The notes under the pieces: model-generated | What the model was told of the DNA's origin: nothing | What the model saw: the letters and a program-made list of their open reading frames with translations, nothing else | Database searches by the model: none | Part shown: in pieces, positions 39,801 to 51,800 of the stretch | Layout of the letters: every line of letters begins with the position of its first letter | Position numbering within the stretch: position 1 is the first letter of the stretch | Translations under genes and position numbers: made by a program | NCBI GenBank assembly: GCA_031213475.1 | Contig: JARUPZ010000015.1 | Location: 8,274,528 to 8,338,527 of the forward strand | Direction of reading: 5' to 3' | Source of the DNA: Nereocystis luetkeana | Lineage: Eukaryota; Sar; Phaeophyceae; Laminariales; Laminariaceae | Length of the DNA stretch: 64,000 nucleotides

Positions 39801-42800
39801 AACTGGCGAGCCGCAGGGCACCAAGTTTGCACCACGGTTCAGCCTTGAAGCCTCGCGCTTCGTCGAGCTCTGACAATGAACCCCCCTCCCCGAATTGCCG
39901 GACCTTCCTGGGCGTACGCAGTACATGTCACGGTGTATGCGCCGAGTGAGCGTCTCCGGCCGATCGCGTCAGAGAGGCCTCATTGATCCGACGTTTTGTG
40001 TGAAACCCTTGTATGTAGGACCGCGGTCCCGTTTTGGAGACAAACTACTTGGAATTTGAGTGGTTTGTCCCCAAAAGGGGAAGTGCAGTCCTAAAAGTCC
40101 TAAAAGGGTTGAAAGCGTTGACGGCTTTCTTGTGAGAGGTTGCTTTCGTGCATCACTATCAATAGCAGGGTTCTCTTCGGTTGATAATTTCACTGCTGGC
40201 TGCTCCGTGGCTACGCTCTGATTTCGTGTACTCTGCCCGTTGTCCTCTCCCGTGCTCTCGTGCAATACCCACATGGTTGAAAAACAAATGCATAGCGGGC
40301 AATTTAACCAACGCGTAACGCCGGCACTCCTCTCCCTTGCTCTCCTGCTATACCCGAACGGTAAAAATAAATAAATGGTGGATAACGAAACCGGCGTGGA
40401 ACATGATCGGTGGGCAACCAAACCAACGTGCAACACCGGAAATACGAAACAACCACAAGTCCTGGCTCGAGTTGCGCTCCCGCCGAGCGGTGTTCTCCTG
40501 CGTCTGCGCCGTGGTGCGCGCCACGCAAGACCAGGAGAAACATTTCGACAGCCTGCTGTGGGCCGACTCCTTCCACGACCCGGCGTCCACCAGCGTGGAC
40601 AAGACCAGCGTGCTCGCACTCTTGCTGGACCTGTCTAAGGAGCATGTTTTCGAGGTCAGCCCTCCCCTGTTCCACACGACTGGGCTTCACCCACCGCGTC
40701 CTCCGCCCCCGGGGGGCGGGCATAGACGCGGGAAGGGGGGAGTAGAGCGCGCGGGGCGTGTCACCGCCTCCGGTATGCTCTCGCAGAGCAGCCTCGCTTT
40801 CGGAGGCGTTTCTTTGGCGGGAATGGGGGGCGATTGGGGCGGCAAAGGCAATGGTTCTGATGGGTTGAGCGGAGAAACCCCCGCGGAAGATGTGCGAGAA
40901 TCTTACAGTAGCCAATTGGCGTTGACGGAGCCGGGAGGGGCTTCGGGTGACGAGGAGAAGAAGGGTTCCGAGGGAACTTCTCAGGAATTTTCTTCTTGTT
41001 CTTCGCAGTCTCAAGAAACTCCCGGGTTTGGTAGACGCGTTTCGAGTGCGGTCGTGGGGGGTAGGGTCGCGGTGGCGTGGAAGCAAGGAAGAGGCGGGGA
41101 GGCTGGGGGAGGGGCCGATGAAGAGCAAGGAGATGATGATGATGACATCATGCTGGAGATGAGCCATGTCAATAAAGAGCCGGTCATGAGGTCGTTGCTA
41201 TTGGTTATTCAGGCGGAACGGCGGGTGTTCGAAGAGGGCTGGCTGGATGCGTACGACAGAAGCCACGGAGTGTGAGTACCCGGTGCATAGAGCGCGCGTA
41301 GTATCTTAGGGATGCAAGAGTTGGTCCTGGGTTTCGCGGCTAGATCGTAACTGAGTGGAGAAGCAAGCTATCTCACTGGCTTATAGTGGTCAATACTATT
41401 ATTGAATAACACAGTTCGTGCCACAACCGCGCCAGTGAAGTACACAGACGTAGACTTTCTTCCAGTCAGGAGATGCGCTTCGTTTGTCCCCGGATCTGGT
41501 CCCAAAATTTACCGTACTTATGAATGAATAGCCGTACTAGCCAACAAGTACCTACGTAGTCGGCGTCTTTTACTCGCCCAACTCACAACCATGTGGCACC
41601 AGATCTGGTTGTCTTCGTCGAGGACCCGGCGGGTTTCCGCAGGATCAGTCTCAAAAACAAAAACCAAGCGAGTTTTCGGGGACGGGCTGGAAAGCACGCT
41701 CTGAGCTACCTGGTATATGTTTTAGTGCCGAGAGGGAGTAGCGACTGGTGCCGGGGTGTTGGCTTGTGGATACAAGGGCCTGCGCAAATCGTCAATGGTG
41801 GGCTACCAGGCAGCAAGCGCTCCATTGATGAGCCCCTGAAAAAACTGTAGACTAAGATAACGGCCCGAAAGGTTAAAAAAAACGAAAGGCTAGCTTGATT
41901 TTCGTTCACTGGTAACCATTAAAAAAATATATTTGAGAGGGGTCGGGCTTAGCGAGATATCCTTCCACTCCAGAGTTATTGCAACCTGTCGTGTGAGGAC
42001 GGACCCGATTTTGGCGATTGTATTATGTGAGAACAAGAACAGCAAACTCGCTCCGACCCCGCACCCCTTATGCTGCCCTTGCTTTTCGAAACCCTTTCCC
42101 TCTTATGCTGTTGCTGCTATTCGAACCCCCCTCGTCCCGGCCCGTCCCTTCATTGTAAGGATGCTAGTGTCTATGGTCATGCGACTACGGCCATACATGA
42201 TATCGAGTACCCCCCCCCCCCCCTCTATACTGCCTTTGCTTGGAAATCCCAGGTTTGAACCGGCGTGGTCCGCCAAGATGAGGGCAAAACTCGCTGACTG
42301 CAGTCTCGCTCGCAACGTCCGCCTCCTGGCGTTTCAGTTCGCGCTTAACGCTCCCGTGGCGGCGGCCGTGGTACCCTGGTCTGTGCCGTGGATTGTGGCA
42401 ATGGCGAACTTTGCCCTCGCTCCTCTACCGGAAGGATTAAGGTGCATGGGACGCCGTGCCACGGTACGGTAGACGTAACTTCTATGACCGGTAATTTTGC
42501 GTGCCACGGTACGGTAGAGGTATCTCCCATTACCGGTAATTTTTCGTGCCACGGTATGGCAGAGATAACTCCTGTTACCGGTAATTTTTGGGAGGCTCTT
42601 CACTCGAGGAGTTCTCTCTCTATCTCACCCAAAAAAACTGTCCGAAAAAAAAAAAATGAAAATATATCCGATTCGACACGAGTCAGTCGACGAGGAAAGA
42701 AATCGGCAGAAGTCTTTTCGCGACGAAAAAGCAAGGCACTCATAACCGGAGTGGGGAATGGGAAGGAGAGCCTGCTGTGCGGCCCCGGATCTGAGTTACG

Positions 42801-45800
42801 ACGGGGGAGGATGGAGAGAGAAAAGAAGGGCGGAGATAAAAAATAGTGCAATGGGGGAAAAAAAACGTCCCACAGTAGGCACGCAACGAACAGTATTGTA
42901 AAACATGGATGGCGTTCCAACGATAAGGCGTGCCTTGTTAGGTAGTGTTGTCAACGCCCTCGAGGAGCCCCCCCCGTCAGTCAGAAGTATTTTGGCCAAA
43001 AAATGGTACCAGGTATACCTCTATGGCAGCACACGGGTCATGGGGGGGGGGGGGGGGACAACATCTGCCGTGACACCACTCTGTTCCGCGAACTAAGGAA
43101 GTTTTGGATACAATAGTAATACACAAACCGTGTTTTTATTTCACGACATGAATGGTGTGTTGTTTTGCAACCTTCTTAGTGGTTTCTGTTTGTTTTTTTT
43201 GTGATAGGAAACGGAGACATCAGCGCGGGCGTGTCGACGTGAAAGGTCTACTCCAACCCCTCTAGCACTGCATAGTACAGTTAACCTAAACCTGTTTGGA
43301 CCTGCACCGTAAAGCCAACCTTGCGGTAACTCGTTAACAACTACACGCACCTTTTTCGAGACAATTTGCTTGGATTTTGTACGGGGTGAGTCTTGCAGTA
43401 GTAAAGACATATTTTTAGCCGCTCGCTCGTCCGCGTTAAAAGTATCCACGAAGTATTTCCGGAAAAGACGTCAAAGAGTGAGAAAACGTTTCAGTATTTT
43501 CGTGACGAAACACACAATTGGGACTCTCCCGTTCGAGTCTTGAACGATGCTCCGTGGTATAAACAGCATTATTATTGCAGCAGTAGTATAAATAGTGTAA
43601 GCGGTGTTGTTGTTTGTTGCGGTTTTCACGCAACACATACCAGTGCATCTGGGTGACGCCCTAAAAGGGTCGCGATGTTGTAGAGTCGGGTCGTTCGGCT
43701 TTCGGGTATGTTCAGACGGCAATAATTTTTGTTTAGTGTGTTTTGACCGCTTACGCTCGTGCCGTGTTCGGATACGGACAGGACGGACGGGGAGAAAGGG
43801 TTCCACTACCTGCTCAGGGATTTCGCCCAAGTACTCCTCGACGAAACAAGGTGAGGATTATTACGTACCCGATACCTGCTATATTTAGGGATGAGGTTCC
43901 GTTTTTTTTTTTTTTTTCCCCTACACCAACCATGACTTGCCTCATCTTTCGACGCAAGTTTTGTTTTTACGGCGACTTGGCAGTCGGCGCTTCTTCTTGC
44001 GCGGCACATGTGTTCGTACCGCGAACGCTTTACGGGTCTGTTTATCGCACCTTATGCTCAGGTGCCGATTTGTGATCGGCCGGACCGTCGTATCTCTGCA
44101 CTATTACGGGGGACCATAGTAAATAGGACCAAATATTGATAGTCACAATAAGTAAATATATAGTTTTTAGTGTGTACCGTAGGTCCTATTTACTATGGTC
44201 CCCCGTAATACTATTACGGGGGAACATAGCAAATAGGACCAAATTTTTTGTTCCTAAAAATAGGGAAATATATAGGTTTTTGTGTATACCGTAGGTCCTA
44301 TTTACCATGGTCCCCCGTAATAGGTGCCGACAACGGACGTTTATTTTGCAAAATCGTTCTCTTTTCTGGGGCGCGCTCCGGAACGTGACATTTGCTGTAT
44401 TCTTACCACGTGCTGCTTCGTTATCATGCCGGGACGTACGGATATACCTTATCATACGTGTGATAGGATAACACCACCGTATCACGCGTGTGATAACACT
44501 ACACTGCCGTATCACACGTGTGATGATATTACACAGTACGGTATCACAAGTGTGATAAGATAACATTATACTGCCGTATCACACGTGAGATAAGATAACA
44601 CTACACTGCCGTATCACACGTGTGATAAGATAACACTACCGTATGACACGGGTGATAATATACACGTGTGATAAGATGTAACACTACCGTATCTCGCGTG
44701 CGATAAGATAACACTACCATGATAAGATGGCACTACCATGTCACACGTGTGATAAGAGAACACTACCGTATCCCACGTGTGATAAGATATAACACTGCCG
44801 TAATACCGGGGTGATATGACGTCACTACCGTATCACACGTGTGATAAGACAACACACCCGTATCACACTAGAGTGATAAGACAACACTACCGTATCATGT
44901 GATATGATGACACCGCAATAAACCATGCGCTGAGGGCCCAATCCCTTCCGTCCCTCGGAATCGGGCTGCAGCAATGGGTGGGGCGGTGCTGTGCGGGAGG
45001 CGAGGGCACAAGAGCGTTTACGGGCGGTGGAAGCGGGAGACCCAGGGGATATGTCCCAGCAGCCTCTTCTCGCTGTTGGCAACAGGCTGGTGAGCTGCGG
45101 CCATTTATTTCTTGCGTCCGTGCTTGGAGCGGGAGCGGTAGGGAAGTGTTCACACCTTGGACAAATCGTTTTGATTCCCACTTGATGGAGCTAGACGTTT
45201 CATGGCAGATATATCCCTCATCTGTGTCGTATTATCTAGCTCTACTTGCCGGGTGGCAGCTTTTCATAGCTGCATGATATATGACATGTTTCCTGGGTTG
45301 GATCTGTACTGTACAGATCCCTGCACATAATCTTATAACGGCAGGTTATTGTCTATCTGTAGATGATCTAGATCGTAGTCTGCCCGACGCGTGAAAGTGT
45401 TGGGAGACGTCAGTACATCGTCCGTACAGCGGCTGTTTTGCGCTCGCTTGTGGTGGCATGGTGGAAACAAGAGGAGCGCCTCGTGGGTGTGCATTTGCCG
45501 CCACATACGTTGCGCGTATTTCCATCCTGGCGGTCCTGAGGGAACCGATCATCTTTTTGCCTTTTTCATATAAGCTCGAGGGAAATTCCGAGAGGGTTGG
45601 TGATATCACTGTGCCAAGCTCTTACCCGCGTTTGAAGTGCCTCGTCAGGATGTCGTGGCGTGAGTGTCGCGACCTCGATATATTTGGCGCATTCACGTAG
45701 TCACGGAGCAACTCCTGTACTTCCGTATGAGTCCGCGTACGGACTGGCTTGCTTTGGTCGTGATCCGCCACGATGTGGTAGCGCTCTGATTCTTCGACGA

Positions 45801-48800
45801 GTCGAGTCTACGCGGTCAGCTAGTGCTGTGCCTTGACAAAGCGCCGAGTTTCGGGCGACCCTACTGTACGTATGTACGGATTCTTTGGTTATAAATAATT
45901 GTTTAAACTTCATTTTTAAGTATTATTCTACCTCTTCTTGGCTCGTAATTTTCTTGATTTATAGCTGGTACACTGAAATAGTTTTTAAAAAGTCGGTGGC
46001 TGAAGTCACGGACGATGTTTTTCCGATTTCAGCAACTACCATCGGCTCAACTATGGTCCGGAAGAGGTGCTCTTGCCGTACTTTTGGATGAGCCCGAACA
46101 AGCTAATGGTGCCCGCAGTTTTCCTATTGGTCATGTTAAAAAACAAAAAACTTACTGATCGGTGGAAAATTCTTGGCCAACCGGTGTCATCATCCGGAGT
46201 CGTGACGCCACTTTTTGGAAAACTTGAATGTTTCGCACTTGGCCGTGGTAGGCGATGACGTCAGCCCATAGATGGACTCTGCCGTGCTAATGAACGAGCC
46301 TTGGAAAAACAATTTGGGTCTCAACGAAATGATCATGTTTGGAAAAAAATGAAAGTACTAATCGGTGGAAAAATCCTGGTCAACCGGTGTCGTCATCCGG
46401 GATCGTGACGTCACTTTTTTAGGAAAACTTGAATATGTCGCACTTGGGCGTGGACGATGACGTCAGCCCACTCTGCCGTGATAGTGAATGAGCATTGAAA
46501 AAGCTAAGCTGATCGTCAAACCAAAATGGAGCAGGTTTCGCACCTGATGTCGGTGTCCAGCTGTCCCGAGGGCAAGACGCCTATGCTCCGGGCCAACGTG
46601 ATGCTCGTGGCTGGGCTCGTCAGTCTATTCGGCGAAGCTTCCCATGTTGAGCTGAGCGAAGACGGCGAAGGCTTTGGCTGTGATGATGGCGCCGTACAAG
46701 GTGCGCTGGAATGAATACCTTCGGTGGGGTAAATAGCTGCGGTAGAATTAATGCCTGGTATGACTGTCTGCTACATCCACACGAACTCTTGTCCCAGCTC
46801 AGTTCGCCCGGCATTCTCGACCGTCCCTTGGTACCAACTGTCCAGGCGACCACCACATTTGTTTTTCTTTTTTAAGGTACTATGTGATCACACGTTGTCC
46901 TTCATTCCGAATCACGTGGTGTTGTGCCGGTCAATGTTTTTCGACATGGACGCACTAAACGTCACCATGCAAGCTGCGGGATTCGTCCAGGGAACCTCCT
47001 TCCCCGTAGTTTTCCTTTCACGCATTTGGTTTCCGTTGTTCTCTCGGGCATCAGATGCAGTATTGAGACCTTTTGGTTACAAAGCCAATGCCACATAGAG
47101 TTGACGTGGGTTGAGATACTATAAGCACACACAAGCAGAAATACGAAGCCTGTTTTCAATAGTTTGCCGAGACACGTTGGTTAACCGGTGGTTCCCCTTC
47201 CCCCCTCTTTTCCTACTGCTGTGAGCTGCCCGGACTTGACGTCGGCGGCTCGTATTTTTAGGTAAGGGGCAAAGCAAGCCAACTAACCGACTTTAGTGTT
47301 TACTATAAACATCAAGATTCGAACCACAACTGCGCTAATCAGGTGCAGAGACGCAGAGCTACGCCAAAACCGCACACACCTATTGTTGGCTGCATTACCT
47401 AGCCAACTAATGAGCTATCACGGAGAATCATATTGATCGGAACCCCATCATACACACAAAAGCTACACATTCCAGCATTTTTACTGTTACGGGGTACCAT
47501 AGTAAATATGACCAAATGTCGAATATAAAAAAGGCGAAGTATGTAGGCTTTTTTGTTTTAGGTCCTATTCAATATGGTCTCCCGTACTTGGCAATTTTAG
47601 TCCTGGTTGCTCTGATCCCTCGTAATAATGGGCGATTCACACAATCAGTCAACTCACAGGCCTCTACCCTTTCCCCCCACCCATGCCGCCCACTGGAACA
47701 TTGTGGCTGTGACTTCTGTTCACAAGGTGATCGCGCGCCGTCTCCAGCGAAGAGGAACGATCTCCGACTCAACCTGCAGTGCGTGGTGGACATGCTGCTT
47801 GAAAGAGAGGGGCATACGGGCGGGGCACACGCCAGGTGCGTCCCCAGGAATATATATATGTAGCGTTCTCACATAGTTTGAAGCAGGAAGCAACTCGGCC
47901 GCTGCTTTGGTTCTGTCTTGTGGCCCGCGCTACCTGGAGGCAGTCTACTACGCGGATTTATTTATTCGTGGGTGATTGCTCAATCTTTTCGGCAAAATTC
48001 GAGTTGGCTTGCTTGCTTTGCTCGTCTTACTTGCTTGCTCTTGCTTGCTTGCTGGTGTGTTCGTGCTTGCTGGTTTGCTCGTGCTTGCTTGCTCTTCCCT
48101 GCTGGGTTGTGGTAATATGATTGATGGTTGACTTGCTCGCTGATTATTGACTGTCTGGGTTGATTTATACTTTTATGTTTCGGTTGTGTATATGAGGGCA
48201 CGTACCTTCGTCCCCCCTTTTTTTGTATCTCTGCATTCAAACGCCGTGCTTACCAGCATTTCACCTCCCTCGATTGGAGACACTCAAGAAACGTTGCCCC
48301 TGCGACTCTACATCCCTTCAGGAACGAGAGTGCTGGCGCCCAGGCGAAGCACACTATTCTTACGGCACTCAACCTCCTCGGCGTCCTTCTGGGAAGGGTA
48401 AGCACCGTCCTTGGGTTCATGAATACCGAGACAACATCGTCCAGATGATGACCTGCATCGTTCAGATCCTACAGTTGGACGTCTGATCATCTACAGTCGA
48501 TCATCTAGGTCCTGTTGTTGGGCAGCTGTGGCCTGGACCGTTGTGGCCTGGACCGTCGAGATAGTTGAACAGGCGATGATCTATCTCACTCAAATCCTAT
48601 AGTTGAACAGTTGATCATCTACATTAGATCATTTATATTATGTAGTTAGACAGCTGATGAACTAGATCATCTATCCCCTCCGGTTGCACAGCCGATCATC
48701 TAGATAATCTTTGACCTGTCGTTGCCGTTTGAGCTGGTGTACGCAATATGCAGATATTTTCAGACCCCACCCGGGCTAACATATGTGCAAGAGCTAGACG

Positions 48801-51800
48801 ATACAGAGCCACTCGGCAACAATGATCTGCATCGTGCAGATCATGCAGGACGGGGATCTGTATGTCCTGAAAATGTCCGCATCATAGAATAGGTACCTGA
48901 TCTGTCCTATACCTGGTGTGACAGGTGTGTGGAATATCGTCCGCGAGGCGCGTCAAACACGGATCGAAATACGTAGATTTTTCTCAGAGAAGCGCGCATT
49001 GGGCTGACAAGTGGACTGTGCTATATCCTCCACGTTGAGTGTGTTAACGCGGCCCTGTCCCTCTCTCGGTGTGTGCACATATTCTCACAGATACAGTACT
49101 TTAGCTGTAACAAGATGCATGAACAAAGCTCCTGATCCCCGGCAGAACGAAATCTGACACCAGCCCCCTGCCAACCCCAAACTGTTCAATGTTGTTTTTG
49201 GCCGTTGCCAATCGGACCCGGCTGCTTCCCTTTCGTTGGGCGTCCGAGTGAGTTTGCATCGTTGTTCCCAAACCGAGCTCAGACGTAATCTCGATCCAAA
49301 CCTGGGATGCACGAAGAGCGACCCCGCAGGGGGAGACAAGCCTGCTGGAAAGTACGCAAGGAGCATTTTTTGTGTTAGTTTTTCCCTAGTAACTATTCTC
49401 TGCGACGAGGTGCCGGGTTGATTGCCATCGAACCAACGCGGCGGCAGTTGCCCTCTGTGAGAGCCTCCGGTTAATTGCAACAGAGGGGCCTTATTAATCC
49501 CAAAATATATACCTGGTACACATTATAACGACGACGGAATGTTGTTGCAGGAATTCAGTGGGTCATGCCAGAGGAAAATATGTAGACCCTGGTCGCCATT
49601 CACGTGGAAATGATACTTTTGCTGCAAGTGATACCCCGCTCCCTTCAGCACGGCGGCGTCCGCCCGCCCACCTACAATGTAGCGAGCACAAACAAATGCG
49701 CAAGTCGGACAGATCATCTACAGATAGATCATGTACGGATATATCATCTAGATCCCATCCCTTGGAACGTGTTGTGCATAAACTGTGTAGTTGAGATTCA
49801 ACCCATGGAATACGATCTAGATTATGCAGGATCTGCATAGTATAGTACAAAGCCAACCCGGGAAGAATGTGTTAGGCCATGCAGATTGTGCGGCTCCCAC
49901 CCGGCGATATGAGCTGGATCACATAGATCAGGAATATATCTATCTGTGCCCTTAACGATCTAAATCATGAAACGGGAATCATTTATCTGTCTTGGGGTCT
50001 CTAAATAATGTCCCCTACTATTACGGGGGAACATAGTTAACAGGACCTATGGTATACATAAAAACCTATATGTTTAACCATTTTTACTAACAATATTTGG
50101 TCCTGTTAACTATGCCCCCCCGTAATACTACCTCGGTAGAAGTGATCCCACACTACCTCCCAAGTAGTGTGTCCCCGAAACGCGCGTCAAGTTCTGAAAA
50201 ATCGAAGGGGCAACGCGTTACCTTGTACGAGCTGGTTCCAGCAGGCAACGAGTTGGGATAAAAACCGATGTAATAGATGTCGAACCGAGTGGCGCGGGCG
50301 TACAAAACAAATGCCATGGTACAATGTTCTCGGTTCCGAGCAATCTGCAACAATGTTCTTGGGGTGTATGACTTGGAATTGGTGTGGGGCCCTTTTTTTC
50401 AGTGGTGCAAGGATAAGATAAATACCTGGCACTGGGGGTCTGCTAGGCCTGACGCACCCCTCTCACAAAGCGTAGCCCCCCCCCCCCCCCCCTCCCTGTG
50501 TTTCGCCTGCGGGCCTTTAGTCGATGTTTTGTTTTTAGTTGTTCGACGCTGGACATATCTCGCGAGTAAGTAATCGATGTGAAGGTTGGTTTGGCCTGCG
50601 AGCCGTATACATATATACATCGCGAGTGAGGGGCGGTACCTTGTGCTGTTTCGCTGAAGCGAGTACCCCCATCGTTATCACGTCTTGGTCAACATACCGC
50701 GATTGATGTGTGCATTTCCAAAGGAGCCCTCCATCTGATAGTCTAGCCGATACAAGCGAGCGGTGTTGGCCGTTGGTACGGGATGTTCTCGGAATGCAGT
50801 TCGGCATCCTGAGTTGGAGGAGGGTCATGTCATACGTTTATATAGCTCGGAAAAAAGTGATCATGGTCATGTCTGAATCACAGGAGGGTTTCTCTGGTTC
50901 GCATATGCTGTGTACCATACCCTGGTGTACCCTGGTATATACTTCAGATATTTCCGGGTTGGCAGTACGGGTTTTGCGGTATCAAGGAATCCTGTATGCG
51001 CGCTAAGTGGCGGGAAAACTATGCTATCCTCCCCTCCTTTGATACATCGCCATGATGTCGCTAACGGCCCTCCGGCTCTTTGCTTGTACTGGTATCAAAT
51101 AAGCTTGTATGCTCACGAAGAGACGGGAAAGCTATACGTATTATCCCCTTGCCTCCTTGATACGTTGCCATGCTTTGGTTAACAGCCTCCCGGGACTTCG
51201 CTTGTTCTGGGATTAATTAAGCCCGTATGCGCGCGCAGTGAATGGCGAGCTATAACATCGTCCCCTTCTTTGCTGCTGGTATCTACGCTAACGGCCCTGC
51301 CCTCCAGAACGTGCCAATTTTCGCCTCGAGCGTGCGTGCGGCGGATGAGCTGGCGCGGGCACTCCCCGATGTCTGCCTTTCCTACACTCAGAAGGTACGG
51401 CACCCAAATATGTATTTGCTGTACCTTTCGTTCGGATTTGCTAATATAGTACATACCATTGTTTTCGTTGTTCATAGTTGGTAACGTGTAGTCGTACCTG
51501 GGATGGTATACCAGGTAATCTCTTTTATTTTCTTCGCTCACCTCGTGTTTTATCGAGGTTTTGACATTCTGCTGCTTGCTGCACGTGTGGCCGCGCTCGA
51601 TAGCGTTATCAAGCCAAGTATTACCAAGGATGTGGTACCAACCTTGTTCCAATGTTTGGATGCATCCGATTGGATGGCGATTCTGCCGGATATGCACAGT
51701 ACCCCAGTGTTGATACGTACCAGGTATTTCGTTTGTATCACCTTGTTCTTCATACCATTAGGGTAATATAAGTTTTTCAAGCAAATCCAAAGGAAAAACA

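Noticed and set aside
40304-41167. 287-codon minus-strand ORF
   Set aside because: It is the antisense shadow of exon 23, whose plus strand carries the DNA-PKcs match.
44440-44910. Possible CRISPR array
   Set aside because: Units follow one another without unique spacers, vary in sequence and lie in an intron of a eukaryotic gene; it is a satellite.
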